Below are positions 51,270 through 61,636 of a stretch of DNA of 64,000 nt, in pieces; positions within the stretch are counted from its first letter, which is position 1; each line of letters begins with the position of its first letter. This DNA is from Lanius collurio. Its lineage: Eukaryota; Chordata; Aves; Passeriformes; Laniidae. The translations under genes and the position numbers were made by a program. The stretch covers positions 29,351,615 through 29,415,614 of the forward strand of contig JACBWW010000004.1 in the NCBI GenBank assembly GCA_020086605.1, given 5' to 3'. Below the pieces are notes generated by a model that was not told the DNA's origin, ran no database searches, and was given only the letters and a program-made list of their open reading frames with translations.

Positions 51270-51350
51270 GAAGGCATGGTGAATCTGGAAGGGGTACAGA
51301 GAAGAACCGTGCCATGTGGGACTCTTCAGCATGTAAAAGACAAAGCAGGA
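51270..51350 (+). mobile_element. Possible fragment of an ancient CR1-like LINE
   Basis: 'ggaaggggtacagagaagaa' and 'gggactcttcagcatgtaaa' resemble consecutive phrases in old amniote CR1 elements (ggtacagagaagagc, then ggactcttcagcctgga). Sequence beyond 51350 cannot be aligned by eye. Low confidence. Confidence 0.35.
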
Positions 51351-52202
51351 ATATGTAAAGCAGGAAGGAACTTCCACAGCAGCTACTTCTAGATGTATAT
51401 TAGGAATGAGTAAAGTATGATGTTTCAGTTGTACCATCATTGCTAATGATGGGCTACTGAATGCTGGTGACAATGGCAGAGTTTGCATCATTGCATCAAT
51501 CTGATATCAACTGAACAAAGCCTGTAAGATTTGTTTCACTCAGCCTTTAAACACCCCTCAAACAGAAACAATTACCAGTTAGTTTTGTGTTCTGTTAGTA
51601 AACGTGACTATTCAGTTCCCACAAATTTCTGTTAATATGTGCAGAGAATTTTCTCCATTTTTTCATGGCGTAGCACAAATGTATAAGTATGTTGATTTAT
51701 TCTGCATAATTTGCATACCTAACTGCAAATGTTTGTAAAATAAGATACTAATTCATTAAAGACATTTGTTACTTTTTTCTCTTGATTTCAATAAAAGTGG
51801 CATATTCCTTTGTTCTAACACACAAAAAACCCACTTTTTTTTTTTTTCAGGGTAATTTTTACTGAGAGTTTTGCAAGACTCAAAGGACTTGAGAAATATT
51901 GGTTTGACTTAGTGCACTCAGGAAAGCTTTTGGGATTTAGATAGAAAAATTCCTGGAATGTAGTCCTCTTTAGCAGAAGTTTTTCTTTCTTTTGCTTATA
52001 ACACAATGATGATAGAGAATTTTGCCCCTGCTTTTTTGCTTCCCTCAAGCTGCCTGAGTTTTGCCTCACCTGATGGCCAAGGTGTGAACTGTTGTCGGCA
52101 GACTGGGTAAGTGAGGCCCCTTTGATCTAAGTGGTTTGTTAGGGAGCCTGCAGTCTCTGGCTCAGTGACTTCTCTGTCCACTTAAATCTTGGGAACAGTC
52201 TC

Positions 52203-52268
52203 CTTTTTTTTTTCTTTTTTTTTTTTTCCTTTATTTTTCTCTTTTCTCTCTTTTCTCTTTACTCTCTA
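52203..52268 (+). repeat. Polypyrimidine tract (about 65 bases)
   Basis: Almost pure T with scattered C (and rare A), ending 'ctttactctctacag' at 52256-52270. The tract plus CAG looks like an excellent 3' splice acceptor, but no plausible exon follows in frame with SMOC1, so it is noted as a repeat and possible cryptic site. Confidence 0.75.
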
Positions 52269-53771
52269 CAGCATAATGTATCCCCAAAATATAGGATACA
52301 ACTAATGGTGTACCAACAGGCAGGCGAAGTACAAGGAACCTGAGCATGTGTTAGTTGTGTGCTGAGCCAGTCCTGGAAGCAGGATACTGAGGTTATGCCA
52401 TGTCTGCTGGCTGATGATGCAAACATCTACAGATTTGGGATGAGCCTATGGTATCATTGCTGGTCTATGGAAAGATTTTATATCTTGAAATCTTGAGGTG
52501 GTTCTTAGCTGTGGCAAGGAATTGCAGGTCTTGTGGTCTGATTGTAAGAATAAAATTAAAAACACAATAAACTGCAGGGGAGGGTAAGACTTAGGGGAGA
52601 AGAGGACAGCTGTTCCTTCTTCTGTTTTTCTTCACTCTCCTAAGGATAAAAGTTAGGAGTGAGTTTGTTGTCTTTTGTTACCCTAGACTTAGATGTGTTT
52701 TCAGCTGTCTTGACTGCTTTCTTTTCCTCACTGTGATACCTTCAGTAGTTTACAAAGTTGAAATAATTTTTCTATTCATCAAAGGGCCAGAATACTTGAA
52801 GACTTATAATTGAGAATGCTGGCTGTTGAGCCAAACAAGTCTTATCATCCTACAGGTTGACTGTGCTTCTCTTCCCCCTTAGATGGGTGGTCCACGTGAT
52901 AGGCAGCAGCCTGGCACTGTCCATGCACCCTTTGCAGGCAGTGCTAGAGCTCTGTGTGCCACGCTGGCTGCAGAAGCCACTTCTGGGCTTCCTCCTGTTC
53001 TGTGGTGCATGCCACTTTTGTGCTCTTTGACAACATCTTTGGGAAAAGCCCTTTCTGTGTAACAGGTTATTAAGGAACAGGGCCTTACCCTCAGTAGAAA
53101 GGAGTGTTGGATGTCCTTTGTTTTCCAGGTGAAGACAACAGTGGACAGTGCTGGAGAAGTGATGGCAGTGTGGGTGGAATGGGATATCCCATTCTGTTCC
53201 ATGCTGAGGTGTGTGCAGATGCTGTTTGCACTGGATAAGGCTGTGTTAGAACATAACCTGCTCTTCTTGGGATCATGTTGGAGAGGTGCTGTTGAGAGGG
53301 AGGAGTGTTTTGCAGTCTGGAGAAAGAGACAGAGGGGCAGGGCAAGGTGTTTGCCTTCTTTGTTTAACTGGATAATACAAGTCACAGTTGAGGATCTCTC
53401 AGTTCGCAAAAACATAATCTGGAAAATGCTTACCTCATGCTGCATTGGTAGTGAATTATTGTTACCTCACAGTTCATTTCTAAAACCCAGGTGATCGAGA
53501 AGAGTTTTCCCTGCTGTTACTGGCACCCTGAGCACCTGGAAGTCAATGTTTATAGTCCATAATCTTGTTGTGTCACAGCTAAATGTAAGAGAAAGCTCTC
53601 AACCCAGAAGTCCCAGAATCCCTGAGGACGTAGACATACTGATGGTGGATAAGAAGGAAACAGACACAAAGAGCTCCTGATGTGAAGGGTACCTGTATCC
53701 TGCTGACCCGAGGAAAGTGATCTTGATTTGATTCTTTTTCCACCCCCTCCAATCTCCCTTCTGTCTTCCAG

Positions 53772-53964
53772 AAAAAGTTCATTCCTGTGACCAGGAGAGG
53801 CAGAGTGCCTTGGAGGAGGCCAGGCAGAACCCCCGGGAGGGTATCGTCATCCCCGAGTGTGCTCCCGGAGGACTCTACAAACCAGTGCAATGCCACCAGT
53901 CAACTGGGTACTGCTGGTGTGTCCTGGTGGACACAGGACGGCCCCTGCCTGGTACTTCCACTCG
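53772..53964 (+). CDS. SMOC1: SMOC1 exon: most of thyroglobulin type-1 domain 2
   Basis: The largest exon in the window (193 bases), between acceptor CAG 53769-53771 and donor GTGAGA at 53965. It starts Glu-Lys-Val-His-Ser-Cys-Asp-Gln-Glu-Arg-Gln-Ser-Ala-Leu-Glu-Glu-Ala and carries Val-Ile-Pro-Glu-Cys-Ala-Pro-Gly-Gly-Leu-Tyr, Pro-Val-Gln-Cys-His, and the signature Gly-Tyr-Cys-Trp-Cys-Val (Cys-Trp-Cys-Val at 53912-53923). It ends Pro-Gly-Thr-Ser-Thr with two bases of an arginine codon (phase 2). This exon has five of the six domain cysteines, and the sixth is in the next exon. It is richer in CpG than its introns. Differences from human as I recall it are few (Tyr-to-His before the first Ser-Cys, Gln-to-Arg in the helix). 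The domain type is known to bind or inhibit proteases in some proteins, but a role of that kind for SMOC1 is not shown here. Confidence 0.97.
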
Positions 53965-55017
53965 GTGAGAGCTGTAGGCAGGCCTGGAGAGGTGCCTGGC
54001 TGAAGAAGATGAGACTTAAAAAAATACAATCGCAATATGAGATCAGTTCCTCCCTCTAGAGCAGTCAGCTCTACACTACCCTCCCTAGAGCAACCAATGC
54101 TGTATGTGGTGTTCCCTGTTGTTTGTTATTATGCAGCTCCCTCTCTATAGCAGTTGGTGGACATTAACTACTGTCCTTACTTTCCTCTGTGTTAAGCATT
54201 CATGCAAAGCAGCATTTTTTTCTTCTGGCTTGCAGCTTTTGCGAGGTAGGAGGAATGGGGGCTTTGCTTAACAATACGCAAGATGGGCACGAGCAGTGAG
54301 AAGACAAGTGTCTTTGTTGCATTATCATCTGCTTTATACTTCCATGTTGCAGCCACTTGGATCCTGACCAGCAGGGATTTAGAACTGCTTGTTGTGCATG
54401 GGTAGATTTTTAAACCAGGGATAGATTTTTTTTTTCCCCCCAGTTACTTTCTATCTTGAAACTACTGAGGAATCTTTCCTCACTTGGTGTTTGGAAACAA
54501 ACTGTGAGTCTGGCAAGTTGTAGAAACAGGCCAGTAAGAGCTGGGACCTAAATTCTGTTAGATACAGTGGTTCTGCAGAGCACGGACAGCTTTGGAGAAA
54601 AATCTCAGCCTATGCCCACAAGAATTGGAAGAGGGCCCTGTGCTGTTTGTGGGTTTCAGTTGATAGCTAGTACTGGACTTCAAAGTATGTTCTTCCTTCT
54701 CTTTCCAGTTCTGCTGCTGTTGCTTACTGTTCATAAACAGTCAGATGCTTGAGAATGGTATTTCTTCTGGAGGTTTATTGGTTTCCTCTGCAGTAAACAG
54801 ACAAGGCACAATCCACTGACCCTGAGATTAGCTCAGTTGGTCAAAGCATGGTGGTAATAATGTCCTAGATGTGAGTTTGATGCCTATATGGGCCACTTAC
54901 TTAAGAGGTGGACTCAATGATCATTGTTGGTCCCTTTCAGCCAGAACAGTCTGTAATTAAGTGAAGACACTAAAACTGTGTTACATAGTTTAGCTTCTGC
55001 TCTTCTCTTTTTTTCAG
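53965..55017 (+). other. SMOC1: SMOC1 intron (1.05 kb)
   Basis: Short intron ending in a strong pyrimidine tract and CAG at 55015-55017. Its last 200 bases contain a TguSINE1-like SINE (54818-54958). A T/C tract at 54427-54441 is the only other feature seen. Confidence 0.95.
54818..54958 (+). mobile_element. tRNA-Ile-derived SINE with CR1 tail (TguSINE1-like)
   Basis: The head, about 54818-54896, follows isoleucine tRNA: 'gattagctcagttggtcaaa' (A box), 'gcatggtggtaataatg' (anticodon arm as in the tRNA, slightly mutated), 'gtgagtttgatgcc' (B box, decayed) and 'tatgggcca' (acceptor stem). It is followed by a CR1-type tail: 'gaggtggactcaatgatca', 'ttggtccctttcagcc' and 'agtctgtaatt'. This tRNA-Ile head plus CR1 tail is the known build of the passerine TguSINE1 family, which uses CR1 machinery for retroposition. 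The mutated B box and tail show an old, inactive copy. It is not a functional tRNA gene. Confidence 0.82.
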
Positions 55018-55100
55018 GTATGAGACCCCAGTGTGTGAAAGTGATGCCAGATCAAAGAGCACAGAGATTGATGATCCCTTCAAAGACAGAGAACTTCCAG
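55018..55100 (+). CDS. SMOC1: SMOC1 exon: end of thyroglobulin domain 2 and acidic spacer
   Basis: An 83-base exon after acceptor CAG 55015-55017. The first base completes the arginine codon, and then it reads Tyr-Glu-Thr-Pro-Val-Cys-Glu-Ser-Asp-Ala-Arg-Ser-Lys-Ser-Thr-Glu-Ile and Asp-Asp-Pro-Phe-Lys-Asp-Arg-Glu-Leu-Pro. The cysteine at 55034-55036 is the last one of thyroglobulin domain 2. The following charged segment leads into the EC domain and is the least conserved part of the window's protein (human reads Val-Met-Pro-Ser-Cys and Ala-Lys-Thr-Thr-Glu-Ala as I recall). It ends with the first base of a glycine codon. The donor is GTTAGA, with T at +3, weaker than the other donors of the gene. 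Confidence 0.95.
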
Positions 55101-58100
55101 GTTAGAGGAACAAAATGCTGTCTTTGCCTTCTTACTTTGTCTCACCTTGGGACTCTTAAAGGGCCAGGAATATTGTTGAAGAGATGGGAGATTTTCCTCA
55201 CAGTGCATGCTTTACCCTGGGGTTCATTCTATGTTTTTGTTTTTTTTAAGATCACCTCCAGTTTCAGCAGTGAACTGGAAAAGGCTGTGAGTGTCCTGGG
55301 AGATGCTGTTTATTGCTTGTCTGCCCTTTGAAAACATTTCTGGGATTACAATTTTCAGGAGAGAAACCAGGATGCCTGGAGATAGCCTGGAGAAAGCATG
55401 GGCTCAACACTGAATGTTCCTTGGAGCATGATCAGGACAAGATGCTTTCCATTTAGCAGGGCTTTTCAGCCCTGAGTCACAGGAGAGGACAATTGTCAGA
55501 GGACTGGCTTGCTCCCTTACACTGACTGCATGGACCAGGCAGGACAGTACTCACAGTGTACTAAGGTCCCTTACATAATGGTGGCTTCTCACTTAGCTGG
55601 ACTTCATTCCTCATTTTCTGGCTGGGACATGTTTTATTTCCCACTGCTCCTTGTTTTATATTCTACTTTTCCCTCTTAACAGAGTGACAAGTGTAACTTG
55701 CTGTTTGCTTACCCTTTTTCTGCTAGGAACACATGCTAGGGCATTGGTGTTGGTGCAGCTCTTAAAAATGCTATCCCACCTGCCTGTGCTCTGTTTTTTC
55801 TGTCTCCCCTCTAAGAAGCAGAGTGAAGGGCCTTCACTGACAGGTCAACCATTGCTCTCCTGGGTGGGGACTGCTTGAAAACAGAAGCTATCATGGGTCC
55901 CTCTGCACCACGAGGGAGTAGTGGACACCAGTAATTCTGCAGAAATAGCTGGTAACTCTGGATCAGCTTAACATGCTATGGCTAGCATAAAGTGAGTTGT
56001 TCTTGAGTAGGTTAGCAAAGGAAATGAGATTTGTTTTGGATCTGCCTTGTGTGTCTCCTTATTCTCCTCCTGCTGGCTCCTGACTTCAGACCCCAGACCT
56101 TTCTGCTTAGCAGCTCTGCCTTCAGCAGGGCTCTCTTCTATGCAGCTCCTCATTTTCTCACAAGCCATGTAAAAATTTCCTATTGCCTCCCTTTCACATT
56201 CAAAGGAAATCAACCAATTGGTTCAAATATTATGTTGTGGGGAATGGGGAAGGAAGCCAGCTAAATGGATTACATTAAGGCTCATTTCCTTAGGAAATCA
56301 CACTAAAATAGAATAACCTTACTTCCTTGATTTTCCCATCCCCCTCTCCCACTGCTTTACTGCCTATCCTTGCGCTTCTCCCCTGCCTCTCCAGAAATCC
56401 CCTGTGAAAATCCTTTGCTTTTTGGCTTTTTCTTTGAGACTCTATTTCTGATCTCAAGAAGACAGACTGGTTTCATTTCCCTTCTCCTTTCCCTTCTCCA
56501 CTGAAGCTGGACAAGGGGACAGGAACTGCTTGATGCAGAAGAGGACAAAGGATACTCTAGCTTAGTGGTCTGGTCCCAATATCAGATTGCAGGGGAGCTG
56601 CCCTCTGTGCTCAAGCCAGTTTTCTGTGCCTGTGTAAACTTCAAGCTCAGTGTTTGGCTGGATTGGTTGGTATGACTGTTGCCCAGAGAAGTTTTGAATG
56701 CCCCATCCTTGGGAATGCTCAAGGCCAGGCTGGATGGGACCCTGAGCAGCCTGATCTAGTGAATGGCTTCCCTGCCCATTGCAGGACAGTTGGAACTACT
56801 GGATGATCTCTAAGGTCCCTTCTAACCCTAGCCACATTCTATGATTCTGTGATTCCTGTCACTGAAAATACTCGTCTGTGGAGAGATGGAGAGACGGAGG
56901 ATCTAATCTTGGTTTGTCTGAGAAATGCTGTGCTGCATGGACTTTTTTATGTAGTCTTGTGATTTGTTTAATTAGCTGCTCTTGTATGCAAAATTTACTG
57001 ATGAGCCAGAGCTGCAGGGGTTTGAGAGAGAAAGTTTCTTTTTATTTTTTTTTCTGCTCTTATTTCTTAGAAGAACTGAATGTCAAGAAATATTCCTGCT
57101 CTAATTTGAGACTGACTGTATCATTTGCACTCAGCTCTGTCAGGGGGACCCTTTGCTTTATTCCTCTTGTAGAGGTTTGCCCATTGTGTAGACTCTCAGT
57201 GCTGCAGGCAGTGCATTTCTTGGCCTGCGTGAAGAGACCCTGCAGAGACCCAGGTGGGAAAGACATAAGTTCAGATTCTTGCACACCTACACATACTCTC
57301 TTCACAACCTGTCATTACTGTGGCCAAAAGTAAAAAAGAAAGAAGGAAGGAAAATGTTGCTTGTACATAGCAAATGGCAAACTGCTAATTCCTGCAGATG
57401 GTGAGATGCTGAGAGCCCAAGGGGATGACTTCTAGCAAATAGTTTTTCAGCCTTTTCATTACCTCAACAAAAAGCTCCTTTAACTCTGGCTGCAATAGCA
57501 GCTTACCCATTACAATGCTGACATTTTCTGGACCATATGCCAAACGAGTGCTGAGGGGTGTGCATGTGTATAGTGTACATAATAGAGAGACAGGCTAGGG
57601 ACTGTTGGTTAGCTATTGCAGGGGACAGAGCCTGTAATACTGCAAATGAGGGACTTTTGTGAGATCAATTTGCAAGCTGCTTTCAGCTGTCAAGGGATTA
57701 CAGTGAGTTTCCGGTGCTCTGTTTCTGGTACATGTTCTTATTTTCTTGTTCAATAAAAGCAGAAAGTGTTGACATTGCTCTATGTTGCTGTGGGAGGCTG
57801 TTTGCTGATGTCTGATGCCTAATCAGCTGAATAATTGGTAGTGCATGGTGGTTTGGGGAAAGAGGTGAAGGATGTGGTGATGGCTTCTCTGTCACATCAA
57901 CAGAAGGCAGTTGGATGGGAGGTGATGGGTTTTGAAGGTGGTCTGTCAAAGTTAGGCATGCCTGTTTCTTAGTTCCTTGTTCCTGAGCATGTTTCAGGCT
58001 AGAACAGTTGTTACTGTGTCCCCCGAGTAGTAAATGAAGCTTACTTTAAGCAGCGAGGAAACAGCATAGATTGCTTTTTAAAGGTGAGGAGATGGAGAGT

Positions 58101-58827
58101 TTCTTTGTAACCGTCTCTCTCTGTTTAGGATAGAAGGCTCTTTAAGTCTGTGGTTATGATGGTGGGGAGCTAGACAGCCTCAGCACTCAGTAATGGAAAT
58201 GGTTTCCAAGCTCATCTTCAACCCACTTTGTCCTGCTTAAGCCAGCAGTGACTGGGGTGATTACCACGTACCGACTCAGTTTGACGTATTTCCTGTGTAG
58301 TGCAATCATGTGAAAAGTGAATTATTGTGGTAGGTGCTGGCAAGCAATGCTTTCTGTGCCTGAAGAGGAGAGTGCAAGCAGCAGACCTTGCCTTGTGCTC
58401 TGGGGTACTTTAATCTATCAATTAGAGCTTGGGAACAGCCATGTTTGCCTCAGAAGATGATCCAGGAGTTAATGAATTGTTTTGTAAACTTCTCTGCAAG
58501 TGTCACCATGGGAACTTCTGTCTGCCAGGCACTTCCAGCACATCCCTGTGGTTTTGCTGGTAGAGAACTGGGTGAGACCTTAAAGCTAACTACACAGTCT
58601 TCCTGCCAGATATTGTTGGTGACACTGCATGTGCCTGGACAAAAGCTGCAGGACAAATTGCCACACAGAGAAACCCACTGAGGGATTCTTCTGCCTTTCC
58701 TTAGGGACTATGTTGATGGTTGTTGCTGTCTTAAAAACAAAGGAGGTTCAGACCAATTCTTGCTGAATTTGGGTAGGAGATCAAGCCTGTGTGTTCTCGC
58801 ATTAAACCTCCTCTTTTCTTTCTGCAG
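55101..58827 (+). other. SMOC1: SMOC1 intron (3.7 kb)
   Basis: Runs from donor GTTAGA to acceptor CTGCAG at 58822-58827. It contains one CR1 3' fragment (56678-56855) and a purine-rich AAG/GGA microsatellite-like stretch near 57330-57352. Nothing else is identifiable. Confidence 0.94.
56678..56855 (+). mobile_element. CR1 LINE 3' tail fragment
   Basis: 'gttgcccagagaagttttga', 'tgccccatccttgggaatgc', 'tcaaggccaggctggatggg', 'aaggtcccttctaaccct' and the terminal 'cattctatgattctgtgatt' are all standard avian CR1 3'-end phrases. About 180 bases remain, in + orientation. Confidence 0.92.
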
Positions 58828-58933
58828 GCTGCCCAGAAGGGAAGAAAGTTGAATTTATTACCAGCTTACTTGATGCTCTGACTACGGACATGGTACAGGC
58901 TATTAACTCAGCAGCACCTACTGGGGGTGGGAG
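58828..58933 (+). CDS. SMOC1: SMOC1 exon: start of the extracellular calcium-binding (EC) domain
   Basis: A 106-base exon after acceptor CAG 58825-58827 and before the strong donor GTGAGT at 58934. The carried G plus the first two bases give glycine, then Cys-Pro-Glu-Gly-Lys-Lys-Val-Glu-Phe-Ile-Thr-Ser-Leu-Leu-Asp-Ala-Leu-Thr-Thr-Asp and Met-Val-Gln-Ala-Ile-Asn-Ser-Ala-Ala-Pro-Thr-Gly-Gly-Gly, ending with two bases of an arginine codon (phase 2). This is the N-terminal helix of the SPARC-type EC domain, which packs on the EF-hand pair coded further downstream. It is almost identical to human (Met-to-Val after Lys-Lys, as I recall it). The next exon should begin with one base completing Arg followed by Phe-Ser-Glu-Pro-Asp-Pro-Ser-His. 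I did not find it before base 64000. Confidence 0.96.
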
Positions 58934-59759
58934 GTGAGTCCAGAAAGCACTCCGGCTGAATGCCACCCAGGTGGCTGCAGAGCTCTAGGTGCCCCTGAGG
59001 TGGGAACAGGAGGGAAAGGTGTTGCTCTGACTGATTTGGGTTCCTCTGGGTTGCTGGGAGAGGATCTGAGGCTGCTTTGTCCTGTCATCCTAGCGCTGCC
59101 TGCCTCCTCCCGCCCCTGCTTCCTGGCAGCTGCTCCACCATAAAGGTTGGTATAGGCCATTTGAAGTGTGAAATGAGAGCTCAGTGGGAGGAAGTGGCTT
59201 GTTCTTTTGTCCCTTGGTGCATGAAAAGACCTAATAAAATGCAAATGGATTGAAGGAGACCGTGTGGCCTAGTGGCTACCACAGGGAGTGAAGAATGTGA
59301 ACCAAATTCTTGGCAGGACCAGCACTGTGGTTTTGCTGTGAGGCTGCAGCCAGCCTGTCGATGAGGAGAGGAGCTGTTTTTCATGGCCCTCCCCTCTGAT
59401 CAGCTGCTTGTTCACCCCTTCTGGAAGGAGCAACAGGTCAGGCCTGTTGCAGGAGGTGGTCAGAAGTCTGTGTTTCTGGGGAACTGGAGGAAAGCTGAGG
59501 CTGTGTCTTCCTCTCTCACTTGATAACAGCAGATCCCTGCAGCTCTGCATCAGGACGGGCCATTGCAAATTAACTATTGTGGATTTAAAAAGTGCTACAC
59601 TGCCTCAGCTAGGCAAGACTTCTGTGGTTCTGGATTTGCCTGACTATAAAAGTAGTCAGTGCTGGGGCAGCTTGCAGGGATGGCACAATGACTCACGATT
59701 GGACCTTACAAATCAGCCCAGTGACTTGTCTGTGTACCTGCATGCTGAATATTCTGTAA

Positions 59760-60425
59760 CCCGTTGAATTAGTGCTATATGCCTAGCATGTCTGTATTCA
59801 TATAAACAGCATGAAAAATGCCCCAAGGATGGGAAATACATCGTTCTCTCCCAGACTTAAGCATTCCAATGTCAATTCTGTCTAATTTGCATGGTTCAAA
59901 TGCAGCAGGCAGGGGTGGTGGGAAGCCCTGGAGAGTATTTGATATTTATTTGGCATCTTTGGCACTGGGACTGAAACACAGCCAATGTAATCATCACTCT
60001 TAAAATAAAGCTTAATATAAACCAATGTTGTAGAGACCAGATATGTATGCCCCCACTGCACTTCTATAAACCAGCAGGCTTGCTTCCCAATGTTCCCCAA
60101 GCTTTGTGTATTTCTCAGCTTTCAATGCAGGCCTTTCTGGTGGAATTTTTCACTGCCCAGCTCTTTGCACAGTCGTCACATTGATTTATTTTCCACTCCA
60201 ATGTCAGCAGCCCAGTTGCGAGGGGAAAATTAAATCTTTTAGCAGGCTGTCCTTGGTAAGGCGAAAGACTGCTCTACCACCCAAATACTCTGCCTGCCCA
60301 CAGCCATGATTAAATTCTGATAACTGCTCTGGTGTAATTTTCCATGTGCTTCAGCTAGACTAATTGTGTACCCCAAAGAACATGTGTCGAGCTTTTCCAA
60401 CCCAACAGGCCATAATGGGACCATT
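59760..60425. promoter_or_regulatory. Candidate conserved non-coding element
   Basis: The stretch has a different texture from the surrounding intron: no repeats, no CpG-decay pattern, and many exact transcription-factor-type words. It has a perfect POU octamer ATTTGCAT at 59885-59892 directly after TCTA, a TEAD-type CATTCCA at 59862-59868, CCAAT boxes (for example in 'cagccaatgtaatcatc'), and several TAATTG/ATTAAAT homeodomain cores near 60225 and 60310-60365. It ends where the T-rich tract at 60421 starts. Conservation cannot be shown from one sequence. Confidence 0.3.
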
Positions 60426-60606
60426 TTTATTTTTTTTAAGTAATTTCAGGGAATTTTTGATATTCATATAAAAATTTCGTCAGTACATCTTTCATTTCAT
60501 ATGGGTTTGTGTAGCTGGGAAGCTGTCTCTGTGCAGTGAGTCCTGCTTTCCAAGAGTCACAAGGGGAATTCTCTCTTCAGGAATTAGCTTCTGATAGTGT
60601 AAACAG

Positions 60607-61636
60607 GTGGATTCTTTGCTGGGTAAAAAAATGTCTGGACCCAGAGAGTGTCAGTTACAAGTAGTGTTCCCTAGGGCTCACTATTGGAGCCAGCCCTGTT
60701 CAATATCATCTTCAATAACCTGGACAAGGGGATCTAATGCCCTGTAATCAAGTTTGCAAATGATGCCATGTTGAGGGGAATGTTGATCTGTGGGAGGGCA
60801 AGAGGGATCTGGACAGTCTGGATTGATGGGCCAAAGCCAATTGTATGAGGTTCAGCAAGGTAAAACACCAGATCCTGCACTTGGGTCACACCAGCCCCAT
60901 GCAGTGCTACAGGCTGGGGGAGGAGTGACTGGAAAGCTGCTCAGCAGAAAGGTACCTGAGAGAGCTGGTTGACAGCAGCTGAACATGAGCCAGCGTGTGC
61001 CTGGGCAGCCAAGAAGGCCAGTGGCATCCTGGCCTGGATCAGCAATAGTGTGGCCAGCAGGACCAGGGCAGTGATTGTTCCCCTGTACTCAGCACTGGTG
61101 AAGCCCTTCAAATCTTGTGTTCAGTTTTGGGCCCCTCAATACAAGAAGTACGTGCTGGAGTGGGTCCAGAGAGGGGCAGTGGAGCTGGTGAAGGGTCTGG
61201 AGAGTAAGTCCTATGAGGACCAGCTGAGGGACCTGGGGTTTTAGCCTGGGAAGAAAGGAAGCTCAGGAAGAACCTTAATTCTCCCTACAACCACCTGACA
61301 GGAGGCTGTAGTGAGGTGATAGCTGGTCTCTCCTCCCAAGTAACAAGTGACAAAATGAAAGGAAATGGCCTCTAGTTGTATCAGGGGAGGTTCAGAATAG
61401 ACATTAGAAAAAACGTTTCACAGAAATGGTTGTAAAGTATTGGAACAGACTGCCCAGGAAGTGGTAGAATCAGCATCCCTGGAAGAGTTCAAAAAACTTG
61501 TGGATGTGGAACTCAAAAACATGATTTAGTGGTGAACATGGTGGTGATGGTGGGTTGACAGGTGGCCATGATGACCTTGGAGGTCTTTTCCAATTCTGTT
61601 GGAGGTTTCTTTCAATTAACAATTTTATGATTCTGT
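60607..61636 (+). mobile_element. CR1 LINE, about 1 kb of the 3' end (end of reverse transcriptase, ORF2 C-terminus, 3' tail)
   Basis: The longest mobile element here. It starts 'attctttgctgggtaaaaaa' and passes through the end of the reverse-transcriptase domain (decayed; the region 'aagtttgcaaatgatgccat' corresponds to the catalytic Phe-Ala-Asp-Asp motif, here with one Asp codon changed so that it reads Phe-Ala-Asn-Asp). From 60969 to 61244 one frame stays open and reads [18 protein letters not shown] and [10 protein letters not shown], typical of the CR1 ORF2 C-terminal region. It ends with 'ggaggtcttttccaattctg' and 'ttttatgattctgtg'. It is 5'-truncated, has several frameshifts and is inactive. 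Confidence 0.95.

Larger units (their letters stand above)
37020..53771 (+). other. SMOC1: SMOC1 long intron (16.8 kb)
   Basis: Runs from donor GTAATG to acceptor TTCCAG at 53766-53771. Contents are a poly-T tract at 40046-40063, a 16-base perfect palindrome at 40544-40559, a CR1 in minus orientation at 44633-44935, a decayed CR1-like stretch at about 46840-47590, an old SINE relic at about 49125-49220, a weak CR1-like piece near 51270-51350 and a pyrimidine tract at 52203-52268. The longest open frame (188 codons, minus strand, 52879-53445) has no recognisable domain. Confidence 0.93.

Noticed and set aside
51831..51850. T13 plus CAG resembling a splice acceptor
   Set aside because: No SMOC1-like coding sequence follows. 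Simple T tracts often end this way.
52879..53445. 188-codon open frame on the minus strand, the longest in the window
   Set aside because: No domain, signal peptide or family that I recognise. Its amino-acid composition looks like translated non-coding DNA, and by rough estimate one frame of this length is not surprising in 64 kb read six ways.
53111..53494. 127-codon + strand frame just before the large SMOC1 exon
   Set aside because: Overlaps the minus-strand frame, resembles no known protein, and ends before the true exon without any splice relation to it.
54818..54896. Functional tRNA-Ile gene
   Set aside because: The head resembles tRNA-Ile, but the B box and stems are mutated and it continues into a CR1 tail, so it is a SINE.
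56878..57333. 151-codon + strand frame after a CR1 tail
   Set aside because: No family recognised. Part of it is low-complexity T-rich sequence, and there is no splice-site context.
60969..61244. 91-codon + strand frame
   Set aside because: A remnant of CR1 ORF2 inside the element at 60607-61636, not a host gene.
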